A stretch of DNA of 64,000 nucleotides from Quercus robur (taxonomy: Eukaryota; Streptophyta; Magnoliopsida; Fagales; Fagaceae), in assembly GCF_932294415.1 (NCBI RefSeq), contig NC_065538.1, forward strand, positions 44,926,843-44,990,842, given 5' to 3'. Shown piece by piece: positions 63,334 to 64,000 of the stretch. The position numbers and the translations under genes were made by a program. Position 1 is the stretch's first letter; every line of letters begins with the position of its first letter. Below the pieces are notes generated by a model. The model ran no database searches, was not told where the DNA came from, and saw only the letters and a list, made by a program, of their open reading frames with translations.

Positions 63334-64000
63334 TGTACTTTTTAGATCCCTTAAACACAATCAGATTAACCTAGTTATTTAGTCAAGTGATTAACTTAGG
63401 TAAATTATGCAGAACTAGGTTAATACATATAAATCATATCATTGACAAGTGCAGAAAATAAAGAACACAACAATATGATAACCCAGGAAAACCAAACTGG
63501 TAAAAAACCTGGGGAGGATTTAACTTAGCTATCCTCAAGGTAAAAAAATCCACTATAGAGAATTGAAATTTACACAATAGCGACTTAGACCACTAACATC
63601 TTATTGTTACCTCGAGTAGGAAACTTACTATCACGACCATGTGACAGCTCCGAGTCCATAGACTATTTCTTTCTTGGATTTATAGTAAGTACAAGCACAA
63701 GCACTTGTATATCTTTAAGCTCTTGAATCAGCAATTGAATTAATCACCAAGCTGTCGACATCAATCTTAAGATTGGAAACTCTAAGTGTGTATGAAGGTA
63801 AACACCACTAGATCTCAAAAGAGATTCACACACATAGCATAAAGAGAAACCCCAAAACGTGGCTAAGATTTTTCCTTTTATACTTAAGGAAAAACATAAA
63901 ACCCTACACGTCAAACGGCTTGGGCTGAGTTGGAAAATTTTGTAGAAAAAACAATCTACACGAGCTTCGATCGATCGAGTCTAATTCTTGATTGATCGAG
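63334..64000 (-). repeat. 5' LTR of SIRE-like copia, cut by window end
   Basis: It matches the 3' LTR from its end inward over about 660 bases, including the ctaattcttgattgatcgag words at the window edge. The rest lies outside. Confidence 0.85.

Larger units (their letters stand above)
55566..64000 (-). mobile_element. SIRE/Maximus-like copia retrotransposon with extra ORF, runs off window
   Basis: In minus orientation the element shows 5' LTR (63334 to beyond 64000), primer site, protease, integrase, RT, RNase H, a 3-4 kb region with an extra ORF, a polypurine tract and the 3' LTR (55566-56446). The PR-INT-RT-RH order marks copia. The long region after RNase H fits the SIRE/Maximus group, known for an ORF in the env-like position. 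No gag was recognised. The compared LTR parts differ at about one site in ten, so the copy is several million years old. It is broken in roughly ten places. Confidence 0.85.

Overview
The window reads as nuclear DNA of a eudicot plant, probably a woody species. The signs are AT-rich intergenic DNA, small exons with plant-type introns, one intact plant RAC/ROP GTPase gene, broken P450 and PPR genes with plant-specific relatives, and dense plant transposable elements (Tat-type Ty3/gypsy, Ty1/copia, CACTA, Mutator, hAT, Tourist, LINE). No organellar or bacterial genes, rRNA, tRNA or CRISPR array were recognised by eye. All family calls come from reading motifs; no database search was run.

Layout. 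1-2127: 3' end of an old Tat-type retrotransposon (antisense ORF remnant plus LTR). 2761-3117: a Mutator-like MITE with a 9-bp target duplication. 3591-10368: a decayed CACTA transposon with one typical terminus, remnants of both transposon genes, an internal tandem repeat and a nested LTR fragment. 10369-16357: a copia-related element with two LTRs and a gag reading frame but no recognisable pol. 17544-28198: an almost complete-length Tat retrotransposon with matching 570-bp LTRs, two RNase H domains, a hairpin-rich tandem array and an antisense ORF. It sits beside a copia relic. 28755-30234: a non-autonomous hAT-like element.

The only gene that looks intact is on the minus strand at 31751-34230: a seven-exon RAC/ROP small GTPase of 197 residues with all G motifs, a CAFL prenylation box and one GC-AG intron. 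Next is a CYP76-like P450 pseudogene (37755-40513). A 492-bp Mutator-like foldback MITE with a 10-bp target duplication sits in its last exon, a GA/TA microsatellite lies where its splice donor should be, and a copia LTR replaces its 5' half. 42120-43784 is an internally deleted MULE transposase; 44365-44787 is a Tourist-like MITE.

46000-55000 holds gene remnants: a two-exon piece of a PHOSPHO-type phosphatase gene, a decayed plant-mobile-domain gene, a PPR pseudogene related to Arabidopsis At3g49142, and a LINE scrap. 55566 to the window end is a minus-strand SIRE-like copia element. It has an additional ORF, similar to plant transposon-protein domains, placed between RNase H and the 3' LTR. 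The genes do not form a pathway; the window is a graveyard of nested elements around one working signalling gene.
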